Assembly (NCBI GenBank): GCA_963676345.2
Contig: CAXXTS010000001.1
Coordinates: 992,001-1,056,000, forward strand
Length of the DNA stretch: 64,000 nt
Direction of reading: 5' to 3'
Source: G963665925 sp963676345
Lineage (GTDB): Bacteria; Bacillota; Clostridia; Peptostreptococcales; Acidaminobacteraceae
Under the pieces are notes generated by a model. It was not told the DNA's origin. It worked only from the letters and a program-made list of their open reading frames with translations, and searched no databases. Each line of letters opens with the position of its first letter. Position 1 is the stretch's first letter. Made by a program: the position numbers and the translations under genes. Shown in pieces: positions 35,389 through 43,183 of this stretch.

Positions 35389-35775
35389 CTATTCCAAGGT
35401 CTCAGGACGATCATTCATGCTTTTTTCATCATCATCTGTTTCTGGGCTTGTATTGTCTCCACAAGTTACATAGGACACATTTAAAGTCTTTTTGAACTTC
35501 ATAAACAAGCGAAACGGCAAATAGGAAAGCAGCCCTGAAAGCGCACCTAAAATCACCAAATATACAGGGGCTAAAATTAGAAAAATCAAACCCGCTTTCA
35601 TTCCAGTATAATAAACAGACCCAAAATGCGCTGTAACATTCCCGCCCAAAATACCCACAATAAATCCAATCACACCCAAAACAATGCCGGATGCCAACCC
35701 AAATAAGGTTGATATTTTAATATGCGTCCCAAGTTTGAACCTTTTTATGACTATTGTATCCATAGCTTTACCCAT
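35389..35775 (-). CDS. membrane protein of unknown function (DUF3566-like layout)
   Basis: 128 residues with two long hydrophobic segments (about 20-48 and 62-90) and an acidic, polar C-terminus. The order (positively charged strand TIVIKRFKLGTHIKIS, segment, loop, segment) resembles small bacterial membrane proteins of the DUF3566 kind. Function unknown. It follows the lipoprotein gene by 24 bp on the same strand. Confidence 0.55.
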   Translation of the reverse strand: MGKAMDTIVIKRFKLGTHIKISTLFGLASGIVLGVIGFIVGILGGNVTAHFGSVYYTGMKAGLIFLILAPVYLVILGALSGLLSYLPFRLFMKFKKTLNVSYVTCGDNTSPETDDDEKSMNDRPETLE

Positions 35776-35799
35776 TTCTGATCTCCAATCTGACTTAAG

Positions 35800-36234
35800 C
35801 TAATGTGTACGCTCAATAATGGTTTCTTCGATAATTTTATAGCTTTCAATAATGTGCTCAATTTCAACTATTTCATTCTTTGTCAATCCATCTCTTTCAA
35901 AAATGATTTCACCACTGACTTCAAGATCCCCTCCCGCAGAAATACTTGTATCCACTTCAAGGACTAGCTGTTGATCAATTATATGTTCTTTAAACCGTTC
36001 ATTAAGTATGGGTTCAATCGTTAAAATATGGGCATCATGCTTGTCTTCATTGGTAATGACAATGGAATACTTGTAACTTTCTAGTGCCTCATTGTCTTTG
36101 TCCATACTGAGTGCACCAATACTCGAATGGCTAGAGTATATTTGAAGCCCACTCTTAAGTTGATCATCCGGCTCACTGGAGCACCCCATCAAAGCTGCTG
36201 TAATAATCAACATAATGACTATACGTTTATTCAT
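35800..36234 (-). CDS. lipoprotein of unknown function
   Basis: 144 residues. MNKRIVIMLIITAALMGCSS is a lipoprotein signal with the lipobox ALMGC (Cys18). The mature part is a single beta-rich domain (YSIVITNEDKHDAHILTIEP; EVSGEIIFERDG), like the antigen/telomere-type folds of surface lipoproteins. It is probably anchored on the outer face of the membrane. Function unknown. Confidence 0.7.
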   Translation of the reverse strand: MNKRIVIMLIITAALMGCSSEPDDQLKSGLQIYSSHSSIGALSMDKDNEALESYKYSIVITNEDKHDAHILTIEPILNERFKEHIIDQQLVLEVDTSISAGGDLEVSGEIIFERDGLTKNEIVEIEHIIESYKIIEETIIERTH

Positions 36235-36267
36235 TTAGTTCTCACCTTTCTGCATGGTTCCTTTTAC

Positions 36268-36792
36268 TTATTTCTTTTCATAGTGTAGTTGTGCAAATTG
36301 ATTAAAGCGACGAATCCCCTTCAGCTTTAACTCTAGTTCAAGTTTCTGTTTATTGAACAGAGGAATTCCACTTCCAATGATGGTCGGTGCAACCGTTATT
36401 ATCAATTCATCCACAAGATTCTCTTTAAGAAAATCAGATATTAAGTTTCCTCCACCAACAATCCAAATATCGCCACCTTCAACACGCTTTAATGCATTTA
36501 TAAAAGGCACAATGTTGTCATCCACAAATTCTACATTATTATTAGGTTCATGCTTTGACTTACTGAATACATAACACTTCTTATTCACATAGGGAAATGT
36601 TTCTTTCTCTATGTTGATAATCCAATCATACGTTCTTCTACCAAGAATTACTGTATCTATGGTGTCATAGAACTCTGAATAACCATTATCACCTTCTCCA
36701 TCTACCTTAAATAACCAGTCTAGCGACTCCTCTTCAGTAGCTATGTAGCCGTCCAAACTTGTGGCGATAAAAACCATCACTTTTCTTTTCAT
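36268..36792 (-). CDS. dihydrofolate-reductase-family protein (RibD C-terminal type)
   Basis: About 174 residues. VMVFIATSLDGYIATEEESLD near 5-25, VILGRRTYDWI near 49-59 and DIWIVGGGNLISDFLKENLVDE near 108-129 are the usual NADPH-binding marks of YyaP/YwjB-type reductases. They resemble the RibD reductase domain, but the true substrate is unknown. The ATG after GGAGGTTTTTGTT is chosen, twelve codons into the longer frame. Confidence 0.85.
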   Translation of the reverse strand: MKRKVMVFIATSLDGYIATEEESLDWLFKVDGEGDNGYSEFYDTIDTVILGRRTYDWIINIEKETFPYVNKKCYVFSKSKHEPNNNVEFVDDNIVPFINALKRVEGGDIWIVGGGNLISDFLKENLVDELIITVAPTIIGSGIPLFNKQKLELELKLKGIRRFNQFAQLHYEKK

Positions 36793-36916
36793 AACAAAAA
36801 CCTCCATGATGTCTAGTACACAGCTCACGTTATCAGCTGACTTTCCTAAAGCTCACAGTTGTTAACCCGCTTTTCAAATATAATTAGCTTTTGTATTTTA
36901 TAGATTTGCATCAATC

Positions 36917-37189
36917 TTATGTTTGTAGTCCAATTGCACCTAATAATCTAGTTACTAAATAATACTCTGTCATAAATACGATCACATTTAGTAAAACAAA
37001 TCCTGACAGTCTATATTCTGCTGCCATATCTTTCAATAGTTCACCTCTAAATAGTGATATGAAATCAGGCGTAAAATCATATTTAAGGCATTCATAGAAT
37101 ACTTCTTTACTTCCAAATATCCTTTTGAAACTCCACCTATAGATTGGTATATTTAAAATTCCAAGTACAATCACTATTATTATTTGCAT
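36917..37189 (-). CDS. 90-residue membrane protein, paralogue of 43920-44192
   Basis: The start is the ATG after AGGAG, 26 bp past an attC-like repeat. A longer frame to 37402 would run through that repeat and is not believed. The protein has an N-terminal span (about 1-17), a middle with PDFISLFRGELLKDMAAE near 44-61, and a C-terminal span. The gene at 43920-44192 encodes the same pattern (PDFISLLRGEYLQDWAAE). Family unknown. It follows the last of four cassette-like units. Confidence 0.62.
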   Translation of the reverse strand: MQIIIVIVLGILNIPIYRWSFKRIFGSKEVFYECLKYDFTPDFISLFRGELLKDMAAEYRLSGFVLLNVIVFMTEYYLVTRLLGAIGLQT

Positions 37190-37214
37190 ACTGAATACTC
37201 CTATATCATACAAT

Positions 37215-37346
37215 AGCATACCGTCCCACGGTTCACGTTCGTTTGCCCCTTCTATCCTGTCGCACTGAACTATGTCAAAGCAGGAAATTTGATAATTGAA
37301 TTGACGCTGTTTCCACAAGGCCAATAGCGGTACTACGTTGCTATAT
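37215..37346 (-). repeat. attC-like repeat C (132 bp)
   Basis: On the minus strand it runs from ATATAGC (37346) to GGTATGC (37215). The inner 3' part, GGGGCAAACGAACGTGAACC, matches repeat A (GGGGACGAACGAGCGTGAACC with one insertion), and the 5' part TTGGCCTTGTGG matches A's TTCGCCTTGTAG. The end boxes are partly complementary. A half-copy precedes it. Confidence 0.7.
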
Positions 37347-37384
37347 GGTGTAAAAAACAACTCAAATTTTGATACAACGATAAT

Positions 37385-37426
37385 TTTGTAACTGCAAGGC
37401 ATCCCTTGGGAACAAACCTGTTACAT
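37385..37426 (-). repeat. 5' half of an attC-like repeat (C')
   Basis: On the minus strand ATGTAACAGGTTTGTT followed by GCCTTGCAGTTAC aligns with the 5' half of repeat A (ATATAGCGGTGTCTTG, then GCCTTGTAGTTACG). No 3' half of its own is seen; the complete repeat C follows 39 bp further. It begins 65 bp past the stop of the DUF1801 gene. Confidence 0.55.
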
Positions 37427-37490
37427 GATTTACAAGTGAATTTGGTATTCTTAAATTGAACAAAACTTGAATCATAGTTTTTTATCGTAC

Positions 37491-37865
37491 CTATCGCTTC
37501 CGCCAAAATTGTTGGCATTCAGACTTATCTATGATGTTGAACTCAATCAATTTTCTTAGTAATGAATAATCAACTGCATCATCCCATCTAATACGAATGA
37601 GTTCCTTGCCGTACTCATACCCTGAGGTCTTAATTGCATCTGAGAATCGTTCAATTACCACCCTCTCAGGGGCTACGCCAATATGATTTTTTGATATGCT
37701 AAATGCAATTATAAATGTTCCATGATCTGTAAACATGGGCTGATTCCAAGCAATCTTTGGCACTAAGTTTGGATAGGATTCAGTTACCCAACTTAAAACC
37801 TCACGCATACGAATCCGATATTGCTCATTATGAATGTTGTCCAAATACTGCTTAAAGACTTCCAT
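37491..37865 (-). CDS. DUF1801 protein (YdhG/iron-chaperone-like)
   Basis: 124 residues with the DUF1801 pattern: FKQYLDNIHNEQYRIRMREV, KIAWNQPMFTDHGTFIIAFS, HIGVAPERVVIERF, and DDAVDYSLLRKLIEFNI at the end. Bacillus YdhG and relatives are called intracellular iron chaperones, which share the frataxin-like fold; direct proof for this protein is lacking. It lies between attC-like repeats and fits a one-gene cassette. Confidence 0.82.
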   Translation of the reverse strand: MEVFKQYLDNIHNEQYRIRMREVLSWVTESYPNLVPKIAWNQPMFTDHGTFIIAFSISKNHIGVAPERVVIERFSDAIKTSGYEYGKELIRIRWDDAVDYSLLRKLIEFNIIDKSECQQFWRKR

Positions 37866-38055
37866 ATTTTCACCTCAGATCTCCAAAATCGTATTTCATA
37901 TAGCACCGCTGCGTTATGAATTGGTTTTAACATACTCATTCACTCATGACTTTCTTCATATAAATCAAGATGAAAGTTTGCAGATTCAAACCATTTCATA
38001 TGACTCCTATCAAATAATCCGTCTATCCATTCACTTTAACTTTGTTAAAACTTGT

Positions 38056-38188
38056 GCTTAACGCTTGTGCAGTTCGCACGCATTCGTCCAGCTATTTCAA
38101 TGCTATCAACGTCGTATAAATATTTTGCATCAGGACATTCCAAAACTCTGAAAGTAAAAGATGAATGGCCTTACACGCAGTGTTAAGC
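38056..38188 (-). repeat. attC-like repeat B (133 bp), canonical R boxes
   Basis: On the minus strand it starts GCTTAAC (38188-38182) and ends GTTAAGC (38062-38056), matching RYYYAAC and GTTRRRY exactly and perfectly complementary to each other. A second pairing, GTG with CAC, sits a few bases inside each end. ACAAGC precedes the final box, as in many attC sites. Inner part TTGAAATAGCTGG is shared with repeat A. It starts 12 bp past the stop of the 38200 gene. Confidence 0.72.
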
Positions 38189-38199
38189 AGCATTTGATT

Positions 38200-38559
38200 C
38201 TATTTATTTATGCCTTTACCTCTATACTTTTTATAGAAAATTAATTGTATAATGACTAAAACTGACGTGATCACAATTAGCAACATTTCTGGAGAAAGTG
38301 GTTTGAAGTAATATGTCCATCGTTCCGTTTTAGTGCCATATACTAAAGCATAGGACATCGCGAAACTAACAGCATTTCCAAGTAGAGCTAAATGGAGACT
38401 ATTGGTCCTTATAGTCATATTCACAATTACGACATAAGCAAAAATGATTAGAATATATCCTTGGATTGATCTATTCCTTATATCATCTAACATTGCTAGA
38501 TAAACATAAGGAATCATACTCATCAGTAGCATAATACTTCTGATAGCTCTATATTTCAT
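38200..38559 (-). CDS. small polytopic membrane protein
   Basis: 119 residues with three or four membrane segments (about 8-24, 34-50, 56-74, 88-108) and a basic C-terminal KKYRGKGINK. I recognise no family. It sits alone between attC-like repeats D and B with its own RBS (GGAGGAAG), so it looks like one gene cassette. Confidence 0.6.
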   Translation of the reverse strand: MKYRAIRSIMLLMSMIPYVYLAMLDDIRNRSIQGYILIIFAYVVIVNMTIRTNSLHLALLGNAVSFAMSYALVYGTKTERWTYYFKPLSPEMLLIVITSVLVIIQLIFYKKYRGKGINK

Positions 38560-38576
38560 TCTTCCTCCAAATTTCT

Positions 38577-38707
38577 ATGTTACGTCATGTTTAGGCGGTT
38601 CGCCGTGGGCATTGTTCACTCAAACCTTGAAATACAAACAAAGCTCGCTCTTCTAATTTTATCTAAAACCATAAACACCATGCCAGTTGAAAATGGACAT
38701 GTTATAT
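38577..38707 (-). repeat. degenerate attC-like repeat D (131 bp)
   Basis: On the minus strand it starts ATATAAC (38707) and ends near GTAACAT (38577); five of seven end bases pair. The inner parts ATATAACATGTC and GGCATGGTGTTTATGG align with repeat A, and GCGAACCGCC near the 3' end aligns with GTGAACCGTG. It was called mainly because its length and place match the other copies. Confidence 0.5.
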
Positions 38708-38756
38708 GGTGTTTTATTCGTTTATGATTGAGCATGCTTTCTATTAAGCTTTCCTG

Positions 38757-39200
38757 TTATATTTCTTTATAATCAATCTCATATTCTTTATGTAATACTT
38801 CATTTATCGATTCACCAAATTCATTTTTACTGGTGGTCATTAGTTCATACGCACAATCCTTATACAAAACATAATATTGAACCCCCATTCCTTCATTCGT
38901 AATTCCTGAATAATGAAGTATTGGAGCACGCCTACATTCTATTTCTTTTATTTCAGAGATCGGTATTTCAACCGCCATGTTTTTCAAGACCAACAAATCA
39001 TTCTTAATCACATAAACTTCATTGTTATTTCGAAAAGTAGAATATATAAAATGACACGTCATTACAATAATTAATATCAAATTAAATGATCTTCCAAATG
39101 AGTCACCTAAAAGTCTCAATAAATAATCTGTTAGAATCCCTATACTTATTATCAATATAATCCTAAACATAACTTTTCGCTTGCATAATTTAAACGCCAC
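38757..39200 (-). CDS. membrane protein with PH-like domain
   Basis: 147 residues: basic N-terminus, two membrane segments (about 11-27 and 36-55), then a strand-rich soluble part (YVIKNDLLVLKNMAVEIPIS; IKEIECRRAP) that looks like the short PH-like domain of many Bacillota membrane proteins. Function unknown. One gene between repeats A and D. Confidence 0.6.
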   Translation of the reverse strand: MAFKLCKRKVMFRIILIISIGILTDYLLRLLGDSFGRSFNLILIIVMTCHFIYSTFRNNNEVYVIKNDLLVLKNMAVEIPISEIKEIECRRAPILHYSGITNEGMGVQYYVLYKDCAYELMTTSKNEFGESINEVLHKEYEIDYKEI

Positions 39201-39256
39201 CTTATCCTCCGTTCAACATAGTAATTACTTCAAAAAAGTATCTTGAATAAAAAGAT

Positions 39257-39386
39257 GTATAACGTTCTCACGGTTCACGCTCGTTCGTCCCCAGCTATTT
39301 CAACACCTCTAGCTTCGTAACAGCCCTTTACTCGTAACTTACATAAACTACGTAACTACAAGGCGAATGACAAGACACCGCTATAT
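39257..39386 (-). repeat. attC-like repeat A (130 bp)
   Basis: On the minus strand it runs from ATATAGC (39386) to GTTATAC (39257). The ends pair over 13 positions with three mismatches and one G-U. Inner landmarks are TTCGCCTTGTAGTTACG near the 5' end, TTGAAATAGCTGGGGACG, and GAGCGTGAACCGTGAG near the 3' end, shared with repeats B and C. It starts 37 bp past the stop of the 39423 gene and ends 57 bp before the next start. Confidence 0.72.
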
Positions 39387-39422
39387 TATATGATGATGAT
39401 TCTTGATTCTAATGCACAAGAC

Positions 39423-39833
39423 CTAATCATATTTCACAAATTCTATATTTTTAAACAAACTGCCAACCGTAAATAGAGTTGGTATCAAAACAATATGCAT
39501 AATTACATTTTCAGCTGTTAGTGCCTTAGTCATCGACACTTCTCCATATTCCACAGCAATCCTAATTATAAGTCCTAATAAATTCATACTAAATGAGAAC
39601 AATAGTGCTTTCTTAATGTTGCATTGATTTGCAGACTTATATATGTTTCCAACCAATACAAGTGTGTAAGCAATCGATAAATGAAATATTATTTCATTCA
39701 AATTTCTAAAATTGACAAACTTAATTGGAAAGAATGCAAAACCATTTCCAACTAGCCACAGACCAAATGCAATATTTATATTTCTCTTATTCTTAACTAG
39801 AAAACTTGATTTTTTCAACTTTCTACTTTTCAT
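39423..39833 (-). CDS. small polytopic membrane protein
   Basis: 136 residues, basic N-terminus (KSRKLKKSSFLVKNKR) then four hydrophobic segments (about 19-36, 47-64, 73-91, 103-124). No family recognised. It is followed by attC-like repeat A and fits a one-gene cassette. Confidence 0.6.
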   Translation of the reverse strand: MKSRKLKKSSFLVKNKRNINIAFGLWLVGNGFAFFPIKFVNFRNLNEIIFHLSIAYTLVLVGNIYKSANQCNIKKALLFSFSMNLLGLIIRIAVEYGEVSMTKALTAENVIMHIVLIPTLFTVGSLFKNIEFVKYD

Positions 39834-39918
39834 TCAAATCACATAGGCTCACTTTCATTAACTAAAGAATAATTTACACATACAATCAATATCCATGACC
39901 CTCTCCGTGGCGTTACAC

Positions 39919-40362
39919 TTACAATTTTAAAGTCCTATACGCCATTAAATACTCATTCTGCTTGGTCTCCTCATTCGGTCTTTCTTCTAAAATTGAAAAA
40001 CCGCTCTTTTTATAGAAGGCGACTGATTTTATATTCTCTTTATATACAGCAAGTTCCAAATACCTATATGTCGACTTCACATGGTCAATGAGTTTTTTCC
40101 CAATTCCTTGCCCTTGGAACTTTGTATCAACAAAAACAGCGCCAATATACGCATCGTTTAGAATACTTATAAATCCTTTTACAGTTTCATTTTCTACATA
40201 TACATACGTTTTAGAGTTGGGTATATACACTTCTTTTACAAGTGCATAATTGTCATTCCAGTACTTTTCTGAAATGAAGGGGTGGGCTTTAATAGTTGCT
40301 CTGAGCCAAATCTGCATAATTGATTCTAGCTCTTCTAAATTCATATTTAGAGTTCTAATCAT
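39919..40362 (-). CDS. GNAT family N-acetyltransferase
   Basis: 147 residues. VFVDTKFQGQGIGKKLIDHV near 75-94 is motif A (Q-G-Q-G-I-G); VYKENIKSVAFYKKSGFSILEE near 105-126 is motif B. It matches the YjaB-like small acetyltransferase group. GTGTAACGCCACGG just after its stop resembles the 5' end of the attC-like repeats, but no 3' half follows. Confidence 0.85.
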   Translation of the reverse strand: MIRTLNMNLEELESIMQIWLRATIKAHPFISEKYWNDNYALVKEVYIPNSKTYVYVENETVKGFISILNDAYIGAVFVDTKFQGQGIGKKLIDHVKSTYRYLELAVYKENIKSVAFYKKSGFSILEERPNEETKQNEYLMAYRTLKL

Positions 40363-40391
40363 GACGACTCCTCCAACAATATACTTTTGAG

Positions 40392-40419
40392 TTGTATTTC
40401 ATTCGATTTTTGATATAAT
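40392..40419 (+). promoter_or_regulatory. sigma-A-like promoter for the LUD gene
   Basis: TTGTAT, a 16-bp spacer and the consensus TATAAT, about 93 bp before the start. Confidence 0.6.
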
Positions 40420-40511
40420 TGCAATCGATCAGATCATATGTTCTACATGCAAATTTGAAGTACACCTAGCTAACAATATAAGATTTTACACACTTACTTA
40501 AGGAGGGCATC

Positions 40512-41153
40512 TTGGAATCAAATGTTAAGTGGTATAAAGAAGCATCTATAAAGAGAACCCTATCATCTCTTGAAAAGAATAATATGAAAGGGTATTTTAT
40601 TAAGACAAGAGATCAACTTATAAAACTGCTCGATCAACTCATTCCCGATGGAACTCGGATCGGCGTTGGAGATTCCGTCACGCTCTTAGAACTTGGTGTT
40701 CTCGACTATATCCGAAATCGAAATGTTTATTTTCTTGACAAGTATAAACCCGACTTAACACGTGATGAAAAACGGGAAATATACATAAATAATTTTGACA
40801 CAGATACATTTCTTTCAAGCACAAATGCACTCACTGAAAAAGGAGAACTCTTCAATATTGATGGTAACGGCAGTCGAGTAGCTCCACTTATTTATGGACC
40901 ACATCAAGTCATCATTATTGCAGGAACTAATAAAATCGTTCAATCACACGAAGATGCTGTTAAGCGCGTACGACAATACGCTGCCCCTATTGATGCGAAA
41001 CGTCTTGGCAAACATACGCCCTGTACGAAAATTGGATACTGTGTAGATTGCAGTCATAAAGATCGCATCTGCAACGATTTTCTAACGATTACAGGTCAAT
41101 TTATTAAGGATAGGATCAAAGTCATCCTTATTGATGAAACGCTTGGATATTAG
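40512..41153 (+). CDS. LUD-domain protein (LutC/YkgG family)
   Basis: 213 residues. The LUD fold is seen in TRIGVGDSVTLLELGVLDYI near 48-67, then FLSSTNALTEKGELFNIDGNG near 99-119 (the S-x-N-A-x-T/x-G-x-L pattern) and VIIIAGTNKIV near 134-144. Two Cys clusters near the end (TPCTKIGYCVDCSHKDRIC) resemble a metal site. Related proteins take part in lactate oxidation, but no lutAB is here. The start is a TTG after AAGGAGGGCATC. Confidence 0.82.
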   Translation: MESNVKWYKEASIKRTLSSLEKNNMKGYFIKTRDQLIKLLDQLIPDGTRIGVGDSVTLLELGVLDYIRNRNVYFLDKYKPDLTRDEKREIYINNFDTDTFLSSTNALTEKGELFNIDGNGSRVAPLIYGPHQVIIIAGTNKIVQSHEDAVKRVRQYAAPIDAKRLGKHTPCTKIGYCVDCSHKDRICNDFLTITGQFIKDRIKVILIDETLGY

Positions 41154-41202
41154 ACTTTAAGTCTAATGAATCGTTCTCTTCTGCTTCAACTCAAACCCAG
41201 AC

Positions 41203-41367
41203 TCAATCTTCTTGCCCCTTATTCTTTTGCGAAATAAATGTATACAATGCAACGGCTCCAGTGCATAAGGCTAAAAATAGGAGTTCGCCAATCCCACTCA
41301 AATTCAGTATTCTAGTTGAAATCAAATAGGCTCCTACGCCCAATGAGGGCCATACAATTCTCTTCAT
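41203..41367 (-). CDS. small membrane protein
   Basis: Fifty-four residues with two hydrophobic segments (about 4-20 and 24-42) and the polar end SQKNKGQED. The ATG directly after TTAGGAGG is chosen; the longer frame upstream has no RBS. It lies 99 bp downstream of the acyltransferase gene. Function unknown. Confidence 0.6.
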   Translation of the reverse strand: MKRIVWPSLGVGAYLISTRILNLSGIGELLFLALCTGAVALYTFISQKNKGQED

Positions 41368-41466
41368 AAATAACCTCCTAAGTATATTTAACTGTATTGA
41401 ATTTGTGCCTGAAAATAAACTACGTTGCACAAATACAACATGTTTTAATATGATCATCCTACAAGT

Positions 41467-42171
41467 CTACACCTTGTAAACACCTTGGTAGGCTTGTGGG
41501 AGTAAGTTCGCAATACTTTTCATAATAGCTTGCAAAACATTTGATTCATAAACTTTTTTGTCTTGGGCGCTAACACGCTTGGGAATTTGAAACTGCTGAC
41601 CTATATGTATATGAACCTCAGCATAATTGAACTGTTCTCGGTTCATATGTCCTTCCCTATTAATAGGCAGAAGTTTTTCACTCCCCCATATTCCCACTGG
41701 AACAATTGGAACGCCTGTCGCACGAGCAATGAGAAGAATGCCTTTTTTAGCTTCTATGAGGCTTCCGGTTCTACTCCGTGTCCCTTCAGGAAAAACCAAT
41801 ATGCTCTCACCTTCTTTTATTAAATCAATAATTCTTTTTAAGCCTTCCTTATCGGCAGAGTTCGGCTTAATAACAGTGGTTTTTACTGCGTTGCTTCCAA
41901 GGCGTGTTACTGCATCTGATGATAATTTTTCACCCGCTACAAAGGTTGGGTCTACTGACTTTAATGCGCCTTGCAATACCAAGCCATCTGCATTGCTCAA
42001 ATGATTACAGACAAACAGTGTAGGTTGAATTATCCCCGTTAAATTGTCTTTCCCCTGAACATGAATTTGAGCATATTTGTTCAAGTACTTGTTCACGAGG
42101 TAGCGTGACACTGTTCTTCTTAATTTTGGCGGTAGCTTATGTACTATATTTGCAAAAGTTTCTGATACCAT
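41467..42171 (-). CDS. lysophospholipid acyltransferase (PlsC-like)
   Basis: About 234 residues. CNHLSNADG near 58-66 is the HX4D catalytic motif, FPEGTRSRTG near 125-134 the substrate motif, and VPVGIWGSEKL near 157-167 the fourth block. The family acylates 1-acyl-glycerol-3-phosphate at the membrane in phospholipid synthesis. The ATG after GAGGGATATAAA is chosen. Downstream lies a small membrane gene on the same strand. Confidence 0.88.
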   Translation of the reverse strand: MVSETFANIVHKLPPKLRRTVSRYLVNKYLNKYAQIHVQGKDNLTGIIQPTLFVCNHLSNADGLVLQGALKSVDPTFVAGEKLSSDAVTRLGSNAVKTTVIKPNSADKEGLKRIIDLIKEGESILVFPEGTRSRTGSLIEAKKGILLIARATGVPIVPVGIWGSEKLLPINREGHMNREQFNYAEVHIHIGQQFQIPKRVSAQDKKVYESNVLQAIMKSIANLLPQAYQGVYKV

Positions 42172-42213
42172 TTTATATCCCTCAGTTTTCTCTGCTTTAT
42201 ACAAAACTTATTT

Positions 42214-42459
42214 TTAAATCCAGTAAATTTCTGAAAACCATATTGCAGCTGAAACCACACCTGTCAAACTAAAGAGTTTAAAAACCTCAAGTTTCCTATT
42301 GGTTATTTTCTCAAAGTCCCCTCGATATGTTTTCATGGTCATAACAGCAAACCAACTCCAAGGCAAAAGAATGTACTCGCTAATATTTAGAAATGTTGCA
42401 ATGCTCCCAGCTACTATGTACAGCACTACTATGAGAATCAAATCCAGTAAAAATTTCAT
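42214..42459 (-). CDS. small membrane protein
   Basis: Eighty-one residues with segments at about 3-20, 28-44 and 62-80. The loop TYRGDFEKITNRKLEVFK is basic. It lies 42 bp upstream of the PlsC-like gene on the same strand. No family is recognised. Confidence 0.58.
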   Translation of the reverse strand: MKFLLDLILIVVLYIVAGSIATFLNISEYILLPWSWFAVMTMKTYRGDFEKITNRKLEVFKLFSLTGVVSAAIWFSEIYWI

Positions 42460-42603
42460 AATAACTCCTTACAGATTAAAACACCTTCTAGGCCTATATT
42501 TTTACTTGTTAGCAGACCCTTAAAAATTCAACTCACGATCACACAATATGTTATTATAGCGAGTAACTACAGGTTTATCATAAAAATATCAAGTGAGGTT
42601 AAC

Positions 42604-43170
42604 ATGAACACTGTCGACACCATAAACACGCGCAGAAGTATCCGTAAGTTTCAAGACAAAGCCATTCCTTCTGAAGTTTTGAAAATCATTCTTAGCTTAG
42701 CGACAAAAGCACCATCTGGTAAGAACAGGCAGCCATGGAGATACTACGTTCTTCAAAACAAAAGTAAAAATGAGCTGGTTCAAATAATGAAGCAAACCGT
42801 TGAAACACGCAGCTTATATGGTCAGGATATCGGCAGTTGTTTGATCAGCATTCAAGCTATGACTGAAGCGCCTGCTGTTGTACTGGTCTTTAACCCTTAC
42901 TCAAAAAAGGAAGACACATATAATCACCATCGACTGCTTGCAGATACGCAGTCCATTGGTGCCAGTATTCAAACCCTTTTACTGGCTGCAAATAGCTTTG
43001 ACATAGGATCCCTTTGGATATGTGATGTGTATTACGGGCAAAAAGACATAGAATCCTGGTTAAACACCTCTGACGAACTCATTGCAGCAATCGCTCTTGG
43101 ATACCCCAACCAGTCCCCTTACCCAAGACCCCGCAAGCCACTAGCCGAGGTTGTTGAGTGGTTGGACTAA
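42604..43170 (+). CDS. nitroreductase family protein
   Basis: 188 residues. INTRRSIRKFQDKAIPSEVL near 7-26 and KAPSGKNRQPWRYYVLQNK near 37-55 are the FMN-binding start of the family; GASIQTLLLAANSFDIGSLW near 119-138 and IAAIALGYPNQSPYPRPRKP near 161-180 are the C-terminal marks. NAD(P)H-dependent FMN reductase with wide substrate range; physiological partner unknown. RBS is GAGG before the ATG. Confidence 0.9.
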   Translation: MNTVDTINTRRSIRKFQDKAIPSEVLKIILSLATKAPSGKNRQPWRYYVLQNKSKNELVQIMKQTVETRSLYGQDIGSCLISIQAMTEAPAVVLVFNPYSKKEDTYNHHRLLADTQSIGASIQTLLLAANSFDIGSLWICDVYYGQKDIESWLNTSDELIAAIALGYPNQSPYPRPRKPLAEVVEWLD

Positions 43171-43183
43171 AATAGAATTCAAG

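Noticed and set aside
36917..37402. A 161-codon frame for the 90-residue membrane protein
   Set aside because: Its first 71 codons run through attC-like repeat C and have no RBS; the ATG at 37189 has AGGAG and matches the start of the paralogue at 44192.
37333..37518. A 61-codon ORF with CKSC...C, zinc-ribbon-like
   Set aside because: It overlaps the end of the DUF1801 gene and the half-repeat C'; the cysteines come from repeat DNA and there is no RBS.
39787..39918. A fifth attC-like repeat after the GNAT gene at 39919
   Set aside because: GTGTAACGCCACGG fits a 5' end, but the next gene starts 85 bp away and no 3' half can be found.
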